Part shown: positions 1 to 12,668 of the stretch, piece by piece
Numbering within the stretch: position 1 is the stretch's first letter
Layout: the number at the start of each line of letters is the position of its first letter
Assembly: GCA_027563935.2 (NCBI GenBank)
Contig: CM050447.1
Location: 16,880,001-16,944,000 of the forward strand
DNA: 64,000 nucleotides
Source of the DNA: Costus lasius
Taxonomy: Eukaryota > Streptophyta > Magnoliopsida > Zingiberales > Costaceae
Reading direction: 5' to 3'
The notes under the pieces: model-generated
The model's input: the letters and a program-made list of their open reading frames with translations, nothing else
The model's database searches: none
Told to the model about the DNA's origin: nothing
Made by a program: the position numbers and the translations under genes

Positions 1-551
1 CTTTGGCATAGGCTGGTCTGAACTGGACCGTTACTGAGATGGATCAGCAGGCTGAAACTGGGCCAACTAGTATTGTGACTGCCCTCTGGTCGCTCGTCTG
101 GATGCGGGCTGGGCCGAGTGGATTGGCATTTCACATAATGTTTTTAGTGAGAAAAAGCTAAAACTATAATAGTTGATATCAAAATATATCAATTAACTAA
201 AAGCTAATGAAATAGATGAAAACTATGATAATGTTACTATAAATTTACTATATAGGACACCATAAATTAGATAAGGCGTCATTAAGAAGAGGTGGCATAT
301 ATAGATTATGAGCTTCAATATTGAAGGTAAGCAATTACTAAATGGGTTTTGAATAATACATACAAAGGTATAATTTAAAAATATTAATCAAAGTTATATA
401 TTTTTTTTATTAAATTTAAGAAATATTACTATCCACGTGGCTAAGAACTTTATGCTAGCTAGCATATTGGACGTGAATAATAGATTAATCTTAATTTATT
501 TATTTATTTTTTTAAAAAAATAAAGTAAGACGGATAAGATGACTACCCAAC
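1..551. other. AT-rich flank, no gene seen
   Basis: This is AT-rich sequence with short A and T runs and no open frame of protein-like composition. Its last eight bases (544-551, tacccaac) are the left target-site duplication of the hAT element that follows. Confidence 0.6.
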
Positions 552-1067
552 TAGGGGTGGCAATTCGTGTTTCACGTGTCATAACGTGTCGTGTCATACT
601 TGACACGTGACACGATTGTGCTTGACACGAACACGACCCGTTTATGTATACGTGTCAATATACGAAACACAGACACGACCCGCTTATTTCACAGGTGACA
701 CGACACGACACGACACGATTAACACGTTTAATAAATAGGTCGTATCACATAACACGACACGACACGATTTATAATATAAAGTTATTAGATGACACAACAC
801 GACACGATTGACACGACACGACATGAATAACCTATTTAACTCACTATATTAAAATTATCTATAAATTATTAATTTTATATAATATATATTATATATGGGT
901 TAGACGGGTCAACCCGCGACACGACACGACATGACACGAATTTTAGCGTATCATAAACGGGTCGACACGATAATGACACGAAACACGATTATGTTAAATT
1001 CAAATCCGCGAAAACTCGTATCGTGTCGTATCGTGTTGACGGGTCGTATAATTTTTTACCAGGCCTA
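552..1067. mobile_element. hAT-type MITE with ACACG-rich interior
   Basis: This is a 516-bp non-autonomous element. It is flanked by a perfect 8-bp duplication, tacccaac, at 544-551 and 1068-1075, the target-site length typical of the hAT superfamily. The ends are imperfect inverted repeats: TAGGGGTGGCAA on the left and TAGGCCTGGTAA read inward from the right, 9 of 12 matching. The interior is dominated by short-period ACACG/ACGAC repeats on both strands and has no coding capacity. Its left end resembles the ends of the elements at 36800 and 52683. A transposase supplied from elsewhere is inferred. Confidence 0.85.
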
Positions 1068-1075
1068 TACCCAAC

Positions 1076-1733
1076 CCCTCGAACAAAAATTTAATTCGTG
1101 TCATCTTCTGTTGGCGGGGGCGCACTTTAGTTGAGTTGGCGCGCTAACCATCCGCACAACTGCATGCTGCAACGTGTCGAGTATCCAGTTGGTAAAGTGT
1201 TCTTTTTCTCTGAGCTTTTATGAGCTGTTCTGGACACGCGTCCTCTGTGTTCGCTTGACGTTCTTACACGTGTGGCTCGTACGCCGGATGTGAGTTATTA
1301 TTTACTAGTCTCACGCCTCTTTTTCTTTGCATAGAAACTGCAGCCGAGGCTCACCCCTTTTTCCCTTTTGCCCTTTTCTGCGGGACAAAAGGGCGGACAC
1401 GTCGCACGCTCTCCGCTTAAACGAAAGCGACTAAAAGGCAAATAAGTGGTTCCTAATTGTTTCGGACTCTTCCGCGCCTCCCCACCGCATATGCTCGCAA
1501 TGTGGCTTGACGAAGAAGGTAGCGGGTACGGGTTTGATCATAGATTCGCCTTGCTCGCAACCACCGTGCGGTTATTTTGCCTGTGCATTTTCTTTTATCG
1601 ATGTAAATAAAGGAAGAAATTATGAAAAGAAAAATGTGGTGGTAACTCTTTCTTATGGTCACCGGGTGAATGACCATACCATAAAACAGAGGAATGAAAG
1701 AAGAACGGGGGAGGGGGATGGGAGAGACTGGAG
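1076..1733 (+). other. 5' flank of the nucleoredoxin gene
   Basis: This stretch lies between the hAT element and the nucleoredoxin start codon and should hold the promoter and 5' leader. I see no convincing TATA box. Base composition becomes mixed and then purine-rich just before the ATG. Upstream ATGs at 1507 and elsewhere open short frames that do not match the protein family. Confidence 0.4.
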
Positions 1734-3919
1734 ATGGAAGCTCCAACAACGGCTGGCATGGCGGTTGGAAGGAAGGATGAGGAGGGCCTTTCCTCTCTCC
1801 TTTGCACCAAGTTCCTAATCTCTCCATCCGGTACCAAGGTACGAACCGCTGCCTGCTTTCTCTTCGCCGTTTGCCCTCCTCTTTTTTGTGTAAGTATGCT
1901 ATTCTGCAAATCTGTTCCCTCGATCGGCTTCTAAATTTCAAGATGGTCAAGAACACTCTCTAAGTTGATCTTGTAGTTTGTTTCTTTGGCAAGGTCACCT
2001 TTTGTCTATTTGTTTACATGAATTGAATGACACAGAACAATTTTAGAATTTTATTTTTTTGCCCCTTTTCAAGACTAAAATTCTGTAATTAATAAAAATG
2101 TTTTGATTACTACGTCTTGCTTCACTTGACAAAAAAAATTGTATCCTTTCTCACTGATGCTTGTGTTGAATTTATCACCACTGACATACCAAACACAGCT
2201 AATTTATTTAAAAATTCACCTGTCTCCCTGAAAAGAACAGAGAGATACGTATTTGTTCTGTATTGTCATACTTAAAGACACAAATTTTGTCATCTGCCTA
2301 ACGTCGTTATTGCCATTTCTTGAACTTTTTTTCTTCTTTTTTTTTTTTTTGATTGCAATAAGACGACCCCTGCTGTATTCTTTTTGTGTAAAAGGAGTAT
2401 ATGAGTAGTGTACATGAAAGGCGAGTCCAGATTTCTTGGGCTGTTCTTGCAATTGTTTCCCCAACTCCCTTGTCGTCTTTTCTTAAATTCTATACAGATC
2501 CATGCAACTTGTTCATAACTGTGGCGTTTAAACGAAAGGGCACTCGTTTAGTTAGTTATATTCTTTATGCATTGACTGTGCATCTTTTTCAGAATGTGTC
2601 GTTAGATTGATCTGTTTTGCCTTCACCCAAAATGTACGCAAGGAAATAGCAAACGTGCTTTGGATTTATGAAGCAGCAATTGTCAGTAAACCAGGAACAT
2701 ATCTTTCTCATTTTTTTTATTACTCAATATGCAATTAATATCGATACAGGTTAATCCTAAAAATTTAGAGGGGAAGACTATCGGTTTGTACTTCGCTGCA
2801 AACTGGTATCCTAAATGTGTTTGCTTCACCCCAGCTTTGGCCTGTGTTTACCATGAGATAATGGATCAGGGATTACCGTTCGAAATTGTGTTTGTGTCGT
2901 CTGATGAGGACCAGTTATCCTTTGATCAGTTCTACAGCTCAATGCCGTGGCTTGCAATACCCTTCAGTGATCTACAATCGAAGAGAAGCCTTTCTCGAAC
3001 ATTTCAGATTGAAGGTATTCCAGCACTAATAATACTCAAACCAGGTGGCGGATTAATTCAGACAGAAGGGGTGGACATTCTGCATAGGTACGGACTTGAA
3101 GCTTTCCCGTTCACATCTGAAAAGATGTCAGAATTGAGGGCTGAAGAGAAGGAAAGGCATGCATCTCAGACCTTAGAGAAGCTCCTGTCTGTCAGTGGCA
3201 AAGACTATTTGATCAAACACAAGGACCAGGTAACCTTAGATTTGAGTAGGGGTTGTCGAGATATATTTCTCTTGTTAGATTGGCTCTCATGGCATTAAAA
3301 TTTGCAGGTGCCTTGCTCAAGTTTGGTGGGGAAGACAGTAGGCTTGTATTTCTCAGCTCAGTGGAGTCCTCCTTGTCTCAAATTTACCTCAAGACTCACA
3401 TCAATATATGATGAACTGAAAAAGAGAGGTGAAGAATTTGAAGTCCTATTTGTTTCAATGGACAGAGATCATACAGGATTCTCGCAATGCACCATTGATA
3501 TGCCATGGTTTGCATTACCTTACGGTGAAGACTCTTCAAAAACACTAGCTCGGTACTTTGACGTTCAAGAAATTCCTACTCTTGTCATATTAGACCCCGA
3601 GGGGAGGACGATTACAAAAGAAGGAAGGAGCCTAGTGAATCTTCATCTGGAAATGGCATATCCATTCACCGAGGAACGGATAAGGTTACTGCAAGAAAAA
3701 ATTGACAAGGACGCCGAACAATATCCAAGCTTTCTCAAGCATGTTGGTCACCGTCACACTCTTAATCTGGTTTCGGACAAGGCAGGAGGCGGCCCTTTCA
3801 TTTGCTGCGAGTGTGATGAGCAGGGATTGGGTTGGGCATATCTGTGCCTGGCATGTGGTTATGAGATACATCTCAAATGTGGTCGCCATGTAGAAGAAAA
3901 TAGTAAAGAAGACGTGTAG
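1734..3919 (+). CDS. NRX2: Nucleoredoxin (two thioredoxin-like domains plus C-terminal DC1 domain), 3 exons
   Basis: Exons are 1734-1838, 2750-3229 and 3308-3919, with GT-AG introns and frames that join exactly, giving 398 residues. The start is the first ATG in frame with the conserved exon-1 end. Two thioredoxin-fold domains follow each other (about residues 36-190 and 196-335). Each carries the family pattern of a GKT-hGLYF strand, an active-site loop and a later PW/IP segment. A Cys/His-rich DC1 (C1-like) zinc-binding domain closes the protein (about 345-388, with paired CxxC motifs). Plant nucleoredoxins reduce or protect proteins in cytosol and nucleus. The usual WCPPC sites are altered here to WYPKC (54-58) and WSPPC (214-218), so each domain keeps only the second cysteine. 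Length and architecture fit plant nucleoredoxin 2; the exact paralogue number is less certain. Confidence 0.88.
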
Positions 3920-4429
3920 AGAGTTGCTAATAGCTCTACTGTGCGATGATGGTGGGGTGGCAGGCCTGACCATTTCCTTGCTTCAAGTGGAAAATATTAC
4001 TTGTAAAATATAGGAGGGTTAGATCAGCTCTTTATGATCATTAGTTGTTGAGCTCTAGTATGTTCTTGCTTCCTGTGATGGTTTAGCGTGAATTATACTT
4101 TCACAATCTGTTTATTCTCACCATTTCACTGAACAATGCTGATTGAAGAAAAAGTATCTGTAATTCCTGCTGATGTTGTTCTCAAAAAATACTATGCTTC
4201 AGACTCTCTCTCGAGCTTTTACTCTATTTTCAGCCATATTAAGGGTTTCATGTATGTGTTAGTGCTGTTGTAGTCAAATCAGAAAACATAAGTTTCTAAC
4301 TAGTGATCGCTGCTTTGAGTTGTATCTGAGATTGTTGTCGACTCCCAGCTTTTTCAATATATAGTTGGTACTGGGGCACCTTCTTGCGCTAATGAACTGA
4401 ATGTAAGAAATTTTTTATTTAATTTTTTT

Positions 4430-4945
4430 AGCACCTAGGTAGTGCTACTTTGTGGACTTTTGTCTTTAATTTTGTCTAGTTTATTAGTTGTGTAAAATAT
4501 ACAAACAAAACAAATTCTACCTCTAATTTTATTTTTCATTTAATTAATTACACAATCCATGGTAGTTATTATAATCAAGAGCATTATTATAGACGAATAA
4601 TCACTAATGGTGATATTGTGATAGACATTATAAAATGTAATAATTTAAGTAATAACCAAATAAGCCTCCACTGCAATGTAGGGTAGTCTATTTGTGTAGA
4701 ACCAACTAGGTATTGCTGCTATTTCATAAATTTTGTCTTTACTTTTATATCTAGTTTACTAGTTGGGTAAAATATACAAACAAAATAAATTCGACCCATA
4801 ATTTAAAATTTTACTCTGTTCAATGAATTACACAGTTTATGGCAGTTATTATAATCAAGAGTATTTATTATAATCACTGATGGTGACATTGTGTTAAACA
4901 TTATAAAATGCAATCATTGATGTAATAATCAAATAAGCCTTTATG
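4430..4945. repeat. Diverged tandem duplication, period about 273 bp
   Basis: Two adjacent copies are related by an offset of 271-273 bp. Matching landmarks include ctaggt (4435 and 4706), ttttgtcttta (4458 and 4731), a shared gtaaaatatacaaacaaaa block, and taagcct (4661 and 4934). The copies differ by many substitutions and small indels, so the duplication is old. No coding potential is seen. Confidence 0.75.
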
Positions 4946-5134
4946 CGATCTTTGGTAATCTGACATTGTTTATTTCTTGAAGCCTTTCATTGATGATAGC
5001 TTATTTATATGTACTCTATCGCTTAGAATAATATATTTTAAAAAAAATTCATCTAACTTTCATTGGTTTATTCTAATCCCTTATTGCCCTTCCTTCTCCT
5101 CCTCTTCTCTTAAACTAAGCAAGATCCTTGGCTA

Positions 5135-5182
5135 AGATTCTTAGGCAGGAAGATCTTGTCTGCCTAGGATTCTTAGGCAGAC
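5135..5182. repeat. Short inverted repeat (hairpin)
   Basis: GTCTGCCTA at 5158 and its exact complement TAGGCAGAC, ending at 5182, form a 9-bp stem with a 7-base loop. A partial direct copy of the gattcttaggcag motif lies just upstream. It may be a MITE remnant; function is unknown. Confidence 0.45.
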
Positions 5183-6593
5183 ATTTCCATCTCTCATTAC
5201 GCGTGAATCTTAAAATAACTCAGTTGTGTTCCTTGTTTTAAAATTTGTAATTTCAAAAAAAATGCTAGGAAGAAGAACCTCGCCTAGTTATTTTTCTCAG
5301 TATTGTCACCCCTTCCCTTCTTTCTCCCCTTTCTCTAATCATCATTGTTGCCAACCTCCTAAAACACCACTTCAACTCCCTATTGGATTTCTGCAAGCCT
5401 TGTACCATCAAATCCTTGCAGGCTTGTAGCATCACTCCCTTGTTTGGAGCTCTACTCACCTTGGTGCTTATACCATACTTGTGTGCATCAATCATACACT
5501 GCAATTATGTATTGGAGTTGGGAAGAACACAGAAATGGGAATGTTCAGATCCATTTGTCATGTTACTCAGGCCATTTCCTTGGTTGAGTTTATAGATTTT
5601 ATTCTAGTGACAGAGCCATGTTTTTGTTCTACATGAGAGGCAAAATCAAATGTAGAAACATGAAAAAAGATCTAGTTAGAAGCCCTTTCTTTCTTCTGAC
5701 AAATAAATACAAATTAAGATGGAGCCATTATATACATATATATTAACAAAACCCAGATTGTACTCTGCATTATTTTCTTTAGTTGGAGATACGAGGAAAC
5801 AAAAGATTAGAAAGTAACATGAAAGTAAGCTTCAGCTAGGAAGAACAGAAATTTTTTTTTTTTGAAAAAAAAAATTGGTTTAGAGTTTCAAATTATGTAT
5901 GCATCATATCTTTCTAATTTCCCTGTGAAACATATCTATGTATATACTTCAATATATAACAGAGTTTCAAATTTGTACACATCTGAAAAACTAAGACTGT
6001 GTTACTATTTATCTTGCATCTCTCACCTTTAACGTGAAGAATGGATAGAAATTCAAATATGACAAAAGAACTTGACTACGAGAGAACAAAAGGATTCCTT
6101 CATTAACAAAATGAAATAATTCAAAACATTGAATGGAATAACATTAGGAAACATATTTTCTAGATTCAAATGGTAAAGACAAGTCGAAACAAAATATAAG
6201 ACAAAACAAGACCACACTGTACTTGCTATTTCATGGCAATTAGAAGGGTAAAAATAAACGCTAAAAAGAACTGTGGAATAAGAAAGGTGATGAAGCTGAG
6301 GGTAAAAAAAACGGAAAAAAGGTTCTTAATTTGAACAGGAAGACAGTGTGTAGCTGTACTCACCTTGGATATGTGTTGAGTGTTTGTGAAAGAGAGATAT
6401 TGACGCGGCTCAATCCAACCACATGGCTTCTTCAGCTTCCAACCATGTCTTCAGATTGAGGCACGCCAATACCTCCCTTACCCTCAACACTCTCACAACT
6501 GGTGTATTAACTTCCTCCAAGAAATTAAGCTGGGACCTTGGAATTCGACAACAAGAGTCTTCCATGAATTCCTTTTCTGTGGATGGCTGCGCG

Positions 6594-6619
6594 CAGAGAG
6601 AGAGAGAGAGAGAGAGAGT
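6594..6619. repeat. (AG)n microsatellite
   Basis: This is an uninterrupted run of about 13 AG units. It makes an artificial Arg-Glu or Ser-Leu tail on overlapping open frames. Confidence 0.85.
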
Positions 6620-7955
6620 ATAGAGTCCAAAATGAGAAAGAGAATCCAACATCCGTATGAATTGTTCTCAAGGAGATGGAGGTTTTATATTGGCAGCAGT
6701 AAGTAAAACTTCGCGTGTCTTGTGAAGCAAATCGAGTGGAGATCTGTAAAACAATGGCAGTAGTGCTGTAAAATTTTATATGGCTCAATATCTACAAAAC
6801 CCTTTTTAACTCTCAATAATGAAGTACAAAATTAAGATTAATCATACATCGATTCGACCAAACCCAAATAAAACACAAATTTGAACCAAACATTTTCTAT
6901 TATATTTTATAAAAGCAGAAGTGATTTCTTCTTTTTTTTTCACAGCAGGAAGTGAACCAAAATTTTGCTGCTTCAAAATTGAACCACACCAGATTGATAT
7001 TTTCTTGGTCAGGCAAATTTGCAGTTTACCATTAAAAAAGCTACATTGGGTATGCGATCTTCTTAAGGAACCTAACCAAACCGGTTTATACGAGTGAACC
7101 TTCTGTGTTACATGATCCTTGGAGATAAAAGACCTTGGCCAAAGCAAATTACATAAACTGAGTGTAATGATAAATATGAGCGGCATTTACCATGGAGTTC
7201 TGCCTGCGTTGGATAAAATGGATTTGCATCCATAATTATTCCCGGAGTCAGCGGTCTGCTTGTCTGTGTTTGTTAGAGTGCATTTATCTTTTTCTACTCT
7301 CTCTCTCTCCATGCCCATACGCTTCCAAGACACAGAGCATTCAATTCCTCATGGACACCGACCCCCTGCTCATGGCTGCAGCCTGCAGCAGCTCAAATGT
7401 TCTTGTTTCTTTTCAAGCCCTTCTACAATCCAGTGCACAGAAACAAGAAATAAGCCAGAAAATTGACACAAACTAGAAGCAAAAAATTCATATAAATAAA
7501 AATTAGAACCATGCTTTCCGCACAATGAGCACATTAACATTTCTTCCTCTACTAGGATTTCAAAATTTTCAAATTACTCACGAGAAGAGAAGCTAAAATT
7601 TATTGCCGTTACAACGAGTACCGGAAGTGGCACCACTAGAAAGAGGTGAAAACTCTTCGGCTTAAATGCATGCTGGCTGGTACTGAAGAAGCATTTATTG
7701 GAATCACACAAGGTCTATCTCCTCCAGGGCTGACTCAGCCCCTTCGGGAGCTATTATTAAAATGTTAATGACAGTGGGGTCGACCAGACTTGACAGCTTC
7801 CTCGTATTCTTTGTCTTCATTCTTCAACGATTAATGCCTCACTTTAACCTGGTGAAATTGAAGGTGTACTTAAAAATTGAACAAATTAGACTGGCTCTAG
7901 GAATCATCTTCCCTCTGGAGTTGCCCATCTGCTACCCGTATCTCTTAGTTGTTAG

Positions 7956-9694
7956 TGTCACGTTCTTGTTTACCGTAACAAATTTTTAATTCAAATACAC
8001 ATGAGTCAATGCTTAACTCGAGCCTATACACGCCCACACAAGAGCACCACGATCAAAACCGCGAGGATTGGGCATGACCAGCGGGAATGATTCCTCGAAT
8101 CAAACCCCAGCTGGACCAAGGACTCGGCGTGGATCTCTGCTGTCCCAACCGAATTCAGGTCATCGCTCGTCAATTACCGGAGACCAGAGTCATTGAGCTG
8201 GACCTGATTCGCCCAAACCCAGTAGACTTGCCCAGAACCGACCTCGTCGGATGGGGTCCACTTCAAATACGAACACATTAGCTGAAATGTGTGTGTCGAG
8301 AACGTCGGAGACGCCCCACCGTTGCATACACTACAGTTAACATATTCGTATACCAAAGTCAAACACAGACCCGCAGACAGACGCCCGAAAACGGGGACCC
8401 AATACGCCTTCGCGTCGACGGGGAGGTCATCAACTGCTGGCGGCGGACTGCCCAATTGCCGGCGTCGCATGCCGGAGCCGGGAAATCCTTCCGTAGCAAC
8501 ACGTCTTCACGTGATAACGAAGGCGGACGGTTCGTCCGCATCCAACTACGTAGGATCGCCTGCGTAGGAGTTTGTTGAGAGGTAAAGCGAAGCAGCGTCC
8601 GCGCCACGCCCACGGAAGCCCAGGCCGAAGCGGAGTCGCCTCCGTCGTGAAGCGGGGCGAACGAAGACTGCTATCGACAATCGAAACGAAGGTTGGTCGG
8701 CGAACAGCTACACTCGGAGAAGGAGGCAGCGGAAGCAAGGGCCAGGTGGCGGCGGCCGATGGGGAAGGAGCCGGCGAGACTACTGGCGCGAGTCGGCGGC
8801 ATCACAAAGGGACGGCTCCTTCGTCCGTGCGGACAAAGACGACGTCGACGCAGCGTCCCCCAGGCGAGCGGGTCGGCCACGAAGAGGAAGGCGAGGCACC
8901 CCAGGAAGACAGCTCGCATGCAGGCGAGTCGAGCCCGGTAGTTACCGCACGTAGGCGGCCCGGCGCTCACGAGGGAAGGGAGGAAAGACGGAGGGCTCGC
9001 CGAAGGAGCTAGAAATCACGGCCATCCCAGGCATGCACACGTAGACAGCAAGAACGAAAAATGGCGTCGCCGGGAGGACACGTTCGACTGGGACGGAGGA
9101 CTAGGGAAGGCAAGAGTGTACCTCGGCAACAAAGGCCGGCTTCGTCAAGTCGAAGAAGCGGATGCAGTAGCGCCTTCCGAGGCGGTCGGGGCAGCGTCGC
9201 CGGCAGCTGGAAGCACCGGTTGCGGAGAAGATGACGAGGAATGGAGGAGAAGACTCAGGGAGATCGGCGCGTTCCGTCCACCCGCCCACACCACCGGAAC
9301 ACGTTCGTGAGCTCGAGCAAGGTCTTCGCCGGAGATCAGTACTCCGGCCGACGAGAATCGGTGGGGAGAAGAGGAGTCGGGGCGAGCGAGAACGCGGCCT
9401 GTGGAAACTTTCTTTTCTTTTCGCAGCGTGCCCCCACGCCAACGACCACCTCCCGTTTTTCTCCACTCCCCGTCTCCCTGCTGACGTCGACCCATCGACT
9501 AGCCTAACTGCCCTGCTGACACACTGTGTCAGCTGCCCACGTTCCATCGAAGACCAAACGGACAATTTACATTCGTTTGAAATTAAACGGGTGCCACCCG
9601 AATTGGATCCACTAACCCATTTGGGTTAGCTGATTTAAGGTGGGATTCGGGCTGGAATTGGGCAATGCCCAATTTTCAGCCCAGAGGCCTAACA
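7956..9694 (-). mobile_element. 3' LTR of old minus-strand chromovirus (element A)
   Basis: This 1,739-bp LTR begins TGTCACG and ends CCTAACA on the plus strand, giving TGTTAGG...CGTGACA in element orientation. Nearly all of it aligns with 16899-18804. The two LTRs differ mainly by C/T and G/A transitions and by a tandem repeat present only in the other copy. The purine-rich tract expected before a 3' LTR is visible on the minus strand just beyond 9694 (GGAGGGGTAGAA). Open frames inside it, such as 8572-9012, are recurring LTR sequence, not genes. Confidence 0.85.
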
Positions 9695-10633
9695 TTCTAC
9701 CCCTCCGGAGCGAGTCACCGTCCTCGGTGACTCAAGATAACGTCGGATCTCGTCTTCGAACTGCCACAGTTCGGAAGCCTTGTACCACGTAGCTTCTTCC
9801 ATTGGAGAACCTTCCCATCGAACAAGAAATTATGTTCATCGGTTCATCCTGCTATGTCCCAAAACTCGATGATCCAAAATCTCTCCAATCCATTAGTCGA
9901 ACTCTGTTCGGACCGTCGGAGGTGCCCGAAGAGATTGGGACCGAGTGGGATCCCTCTGATCCCTATGAAATCTTTTTAGAAAGCTCACGTGGAAAGTTGG
10001 ATGTAACTTCATCCTATCAAGGAGTTTCAGATGATACGCTACGGAGCCGACTCGGCTCAGTACCTCAAAGGGTCCATCGTATCTCTGGATAAGACCCCTG
10101 TGAGCCGTCTTTGCAGATATTTTCCTCCATATCTGCGGAGTAAGTCGGAGAAGAACCAAGTCGCCCACGGTGAACTCTTCATCGCGACGTCAACGATTCG
10201 CATAATGCTGCATTCGTCTAGCGGCTAACTCAAGGCTGTCCCTCGCTTCTTTGAGCGACTCCACTCGCTCACGAGCTTCCCATTGTGCGGCAGGACACCT
10301 CCCACTGGAGTCCCTCATCGCAATATCAACGGGGGTTAGGGGCTGTCTCTCTAACACCAGCTCAAAGGGGCTGTGCCCCGTAGACGATGATCTGTGGAGG
10401 TTATAGGCAAATTGTGCCGAATCCATCCACTTCACCCAGTCCTTTTGACTCGCAGTCACAAAGTGACAGAGGTAGTCCTCCACGAGGGCATTTACCTGCT
10501 CAATCTGTCCATCCGTCTGGGGATGGTTTGCTGTGGAGAAGTTTAACTTCGTCCCCAGCTTGTCAAACAACGTCGACCAAAATTGACCCGTGAACCAGGC
10601 ATCCCTATCGCTCACGATATCCTCCGGGATCCC

Positions 10634-12668
10634 TGTTGACACATATTTATATAAAGTTTTATACGTCATTTTACTAATGAAATCATCCCTATTTCACAAC
10701 TTTAAGTCCCACAATTGCCTTTATTTGCGTACATCTATGGAATCTATACCTCTTTGTGCATTTTCATGTTTTCAAGTCAAAACGACCATAAAGAGGGTGA
10801 ATTCTGATACTTTTGTGATAGAGGAGCTCCTCCTAATTCAAGATGATCCTAACGGGGAGTTTTCGGAGTTATCGAAGCCTTTGGTGGAAATCTCGAGCGG
10901 GTCATGATCAGAATCATGCTCGTGACTTGTCTCCACACTGAAGCTGCAAACTGATAAATCATGACCGGGTCACAACCAAATTCTTGCCCAAGATCGTGGA
11001 CCCGCCTGTTTCGAAATCGCGATTTTAACTCTGCTTTCTTCAATCTAACCCTAGGGGAAGCTCAGGGGCACCCAAGACTTTTCTCCCCAGTTGACGAAAA
11101 GACCTGGTACAGCTTTTAGGAGGAGAAATTTACCACGAAATCATGATTTCGTGGAGATAAGGGTGGCTGCTTTGCAGGGTATGGGAAGATGCGGCAAAGT
11201 CTTCTTTAGCTGGAAAACAATAGCTGTTGATGGAAGCTTTACAGAACCTTGGAAAGGAGCAGTAGCCCACTAGCATGGGGAAGATAAGAGAATCAAGAGA
11301 AAAGGAGAGAAGCCTCAGTCTATTTAAGAAGGGGGAGTTCAGCAAGCAAAAAAGGAGGAATCACATACGAGAGGGGGCAGCACTTGGGAGAAGGAAAGCC
11401 ACAGGAAGAAGAGGGCTGCGCATCTGCAACTATTGAAAACCTTCTTGCGCCAGCACCTCAAGGAGAGTTTTGTAAGGAAAGATCTCTTGCGTTACATTCG
11501 ATTTGTTGCGTTTATTGTATAATCCATGCAAAGTATTGTATGATCTTACCTTTCCTTTGTAATTCCTGCACAAACTTGCTTATGCGTGTATTGTTAAAGA
11601 CTATTGTTTGTGCTTTTGTGATGATAATGATAGGCTAAACCCTTAAATCAGGGTGTGGGTGTAGCCTCTTGATAACTTATTAGTTCTATAGTCTAGCTCT
11701 AAGTACCAATATCCAGCTCGATCTTATGTGCACCCCTTGCCTACGTCATTTGAAGAAATGCGTTTGAGCCTTCTAGCCTTGGTTGAGGTTTGTAAATCGG
11801 AGAATCACGAGGAGACTCGCTGATTGTCCGTACTCCATCGAGAGGTAGTTAGGATCTTAGATGCGTAGAGGAGACCACAAGTCCGACCTCGTATCCGAAG
11901 CATTTGATCGGAAGTTTTATCAAATCTGTTTAAACTCTTTGCCTACGTCGCCCGAAAGGGAGCGTTTGAACCTTTTAATTTCTCGTGTGGGATTTGTAAA
12001 TCAGGGGCTAGGGAGAATCTACTTGACGAACTGCACTCTCCTTGTGTTAGTTTTTGGGTCGTAGACGCATTTGGCAAACTTCTTGCGCGCCAGTACGTTG
12101 GATTGTTTAGGACGCTATGCCTGTGCAGCCCGAGAGGGCGCGCTTGAGCCAGAAGTTATGTGGGGGAGATTTGTAAGCCAGAAATTCTTGGGGAGGACCT
12201 CTTTTGTCATCCTGTACCCACCGTGGAAGTACTAAGAGTTTAGGCATGTTAGGGGAGAAGCGTTTGCAACCAAGCGTCAGAACCCAACAGGTTTGACCTA
12301 TAGCCGTGATTGTGGAAACAAACCAGCTATCTGAGGGAGCAGCTACCTAAGTGACAAAGAAGTCGAGTCCCTTGAACTAGACAGGATAAAGGCGTTAGAG
12401 TTTGGACTATTCAGCTGTAAGAAGTCAAGGCGGTGAACCCACATCCTGATGTTTCATACTATTAAGATTCTCTCGTGCAAATTCCTCCAATTACATTTCC
12501 GTGCATTTAATTAGTTAACATTCAGACTTTATCAATTTCACATCGTCTAGCTAGCAAATTTGAGATCTGTCGGTGCTTGCCCATTAGTCCCTGTGGGATC
12601 GATATTTTATTACTTCGATAGTCCCGTGCACTTGCGGGAAACGCCCACTATATTTGTGGGCACTATCA
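10634..12668 (+). mobile_element. Solo LTR (2,035 bp) inserted in element A integrase
   Basis: It starts TGTTGACACA, ends CACTATCA and is flanked by the perfect 5-bp duplication atccc (10629-10633 and 12669-12673). Removing it restores continuity of the integrase similarity on the minus strand. There are no protein motifs inside, and a related copy of similar length lies at 59484-61687, so a solo LTR is the simplest reading. It contains three diverged internal repeats spaced about 180-205 bp apart, starting near 11737, 11941 and 12118. Each shows gcct(a/g)-g, cgtttgagcc and tttgtaaatc landmarks. The end resembles plant Ty3/gypsy LTRs; the clade is uncertain. Confidence 0.85.

Larger units (their letters stand above)
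3920..7955. other. Intergenic stretch, no gene recognised
   Basis: This holds the 3' untranslated region of the nucleoredoxin gene, expected within the first few hundred bases, and then AT-rich DNA. Short open frames occur (5383-5595 +, 6423-6623 +, 6410-6652 -, 7192-7476 +), but none has a family signature or plausible splicing partners. A tandem duplication, a small hairpin and a GA microsatellite are listed separately. The right end abuts the LTR of the nested retrotransposon block at 7956. Confidence 0.5.

Noticed and set aside
5383..5595. 70-codon hydrophobic open frame
   Set aside because: It has no family similarity I recognise, no splicing partners and an overlapping antisense frame of similar quality.
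6410..6652. Antisense and sense frames around a GA microsatellite, possibly an exon
   Set aside because: Neither frame shows a known motif or acceptable splice neighbours, and the microsatellite inflates the length.
8572..9012. Arg-rich open frame of 146 codons, with a longer copy at 17515-18294
   Set aside because: It lies inside the LTR of element A. GC-rich LTR sequence opens several frames on both strands and none has a domain.
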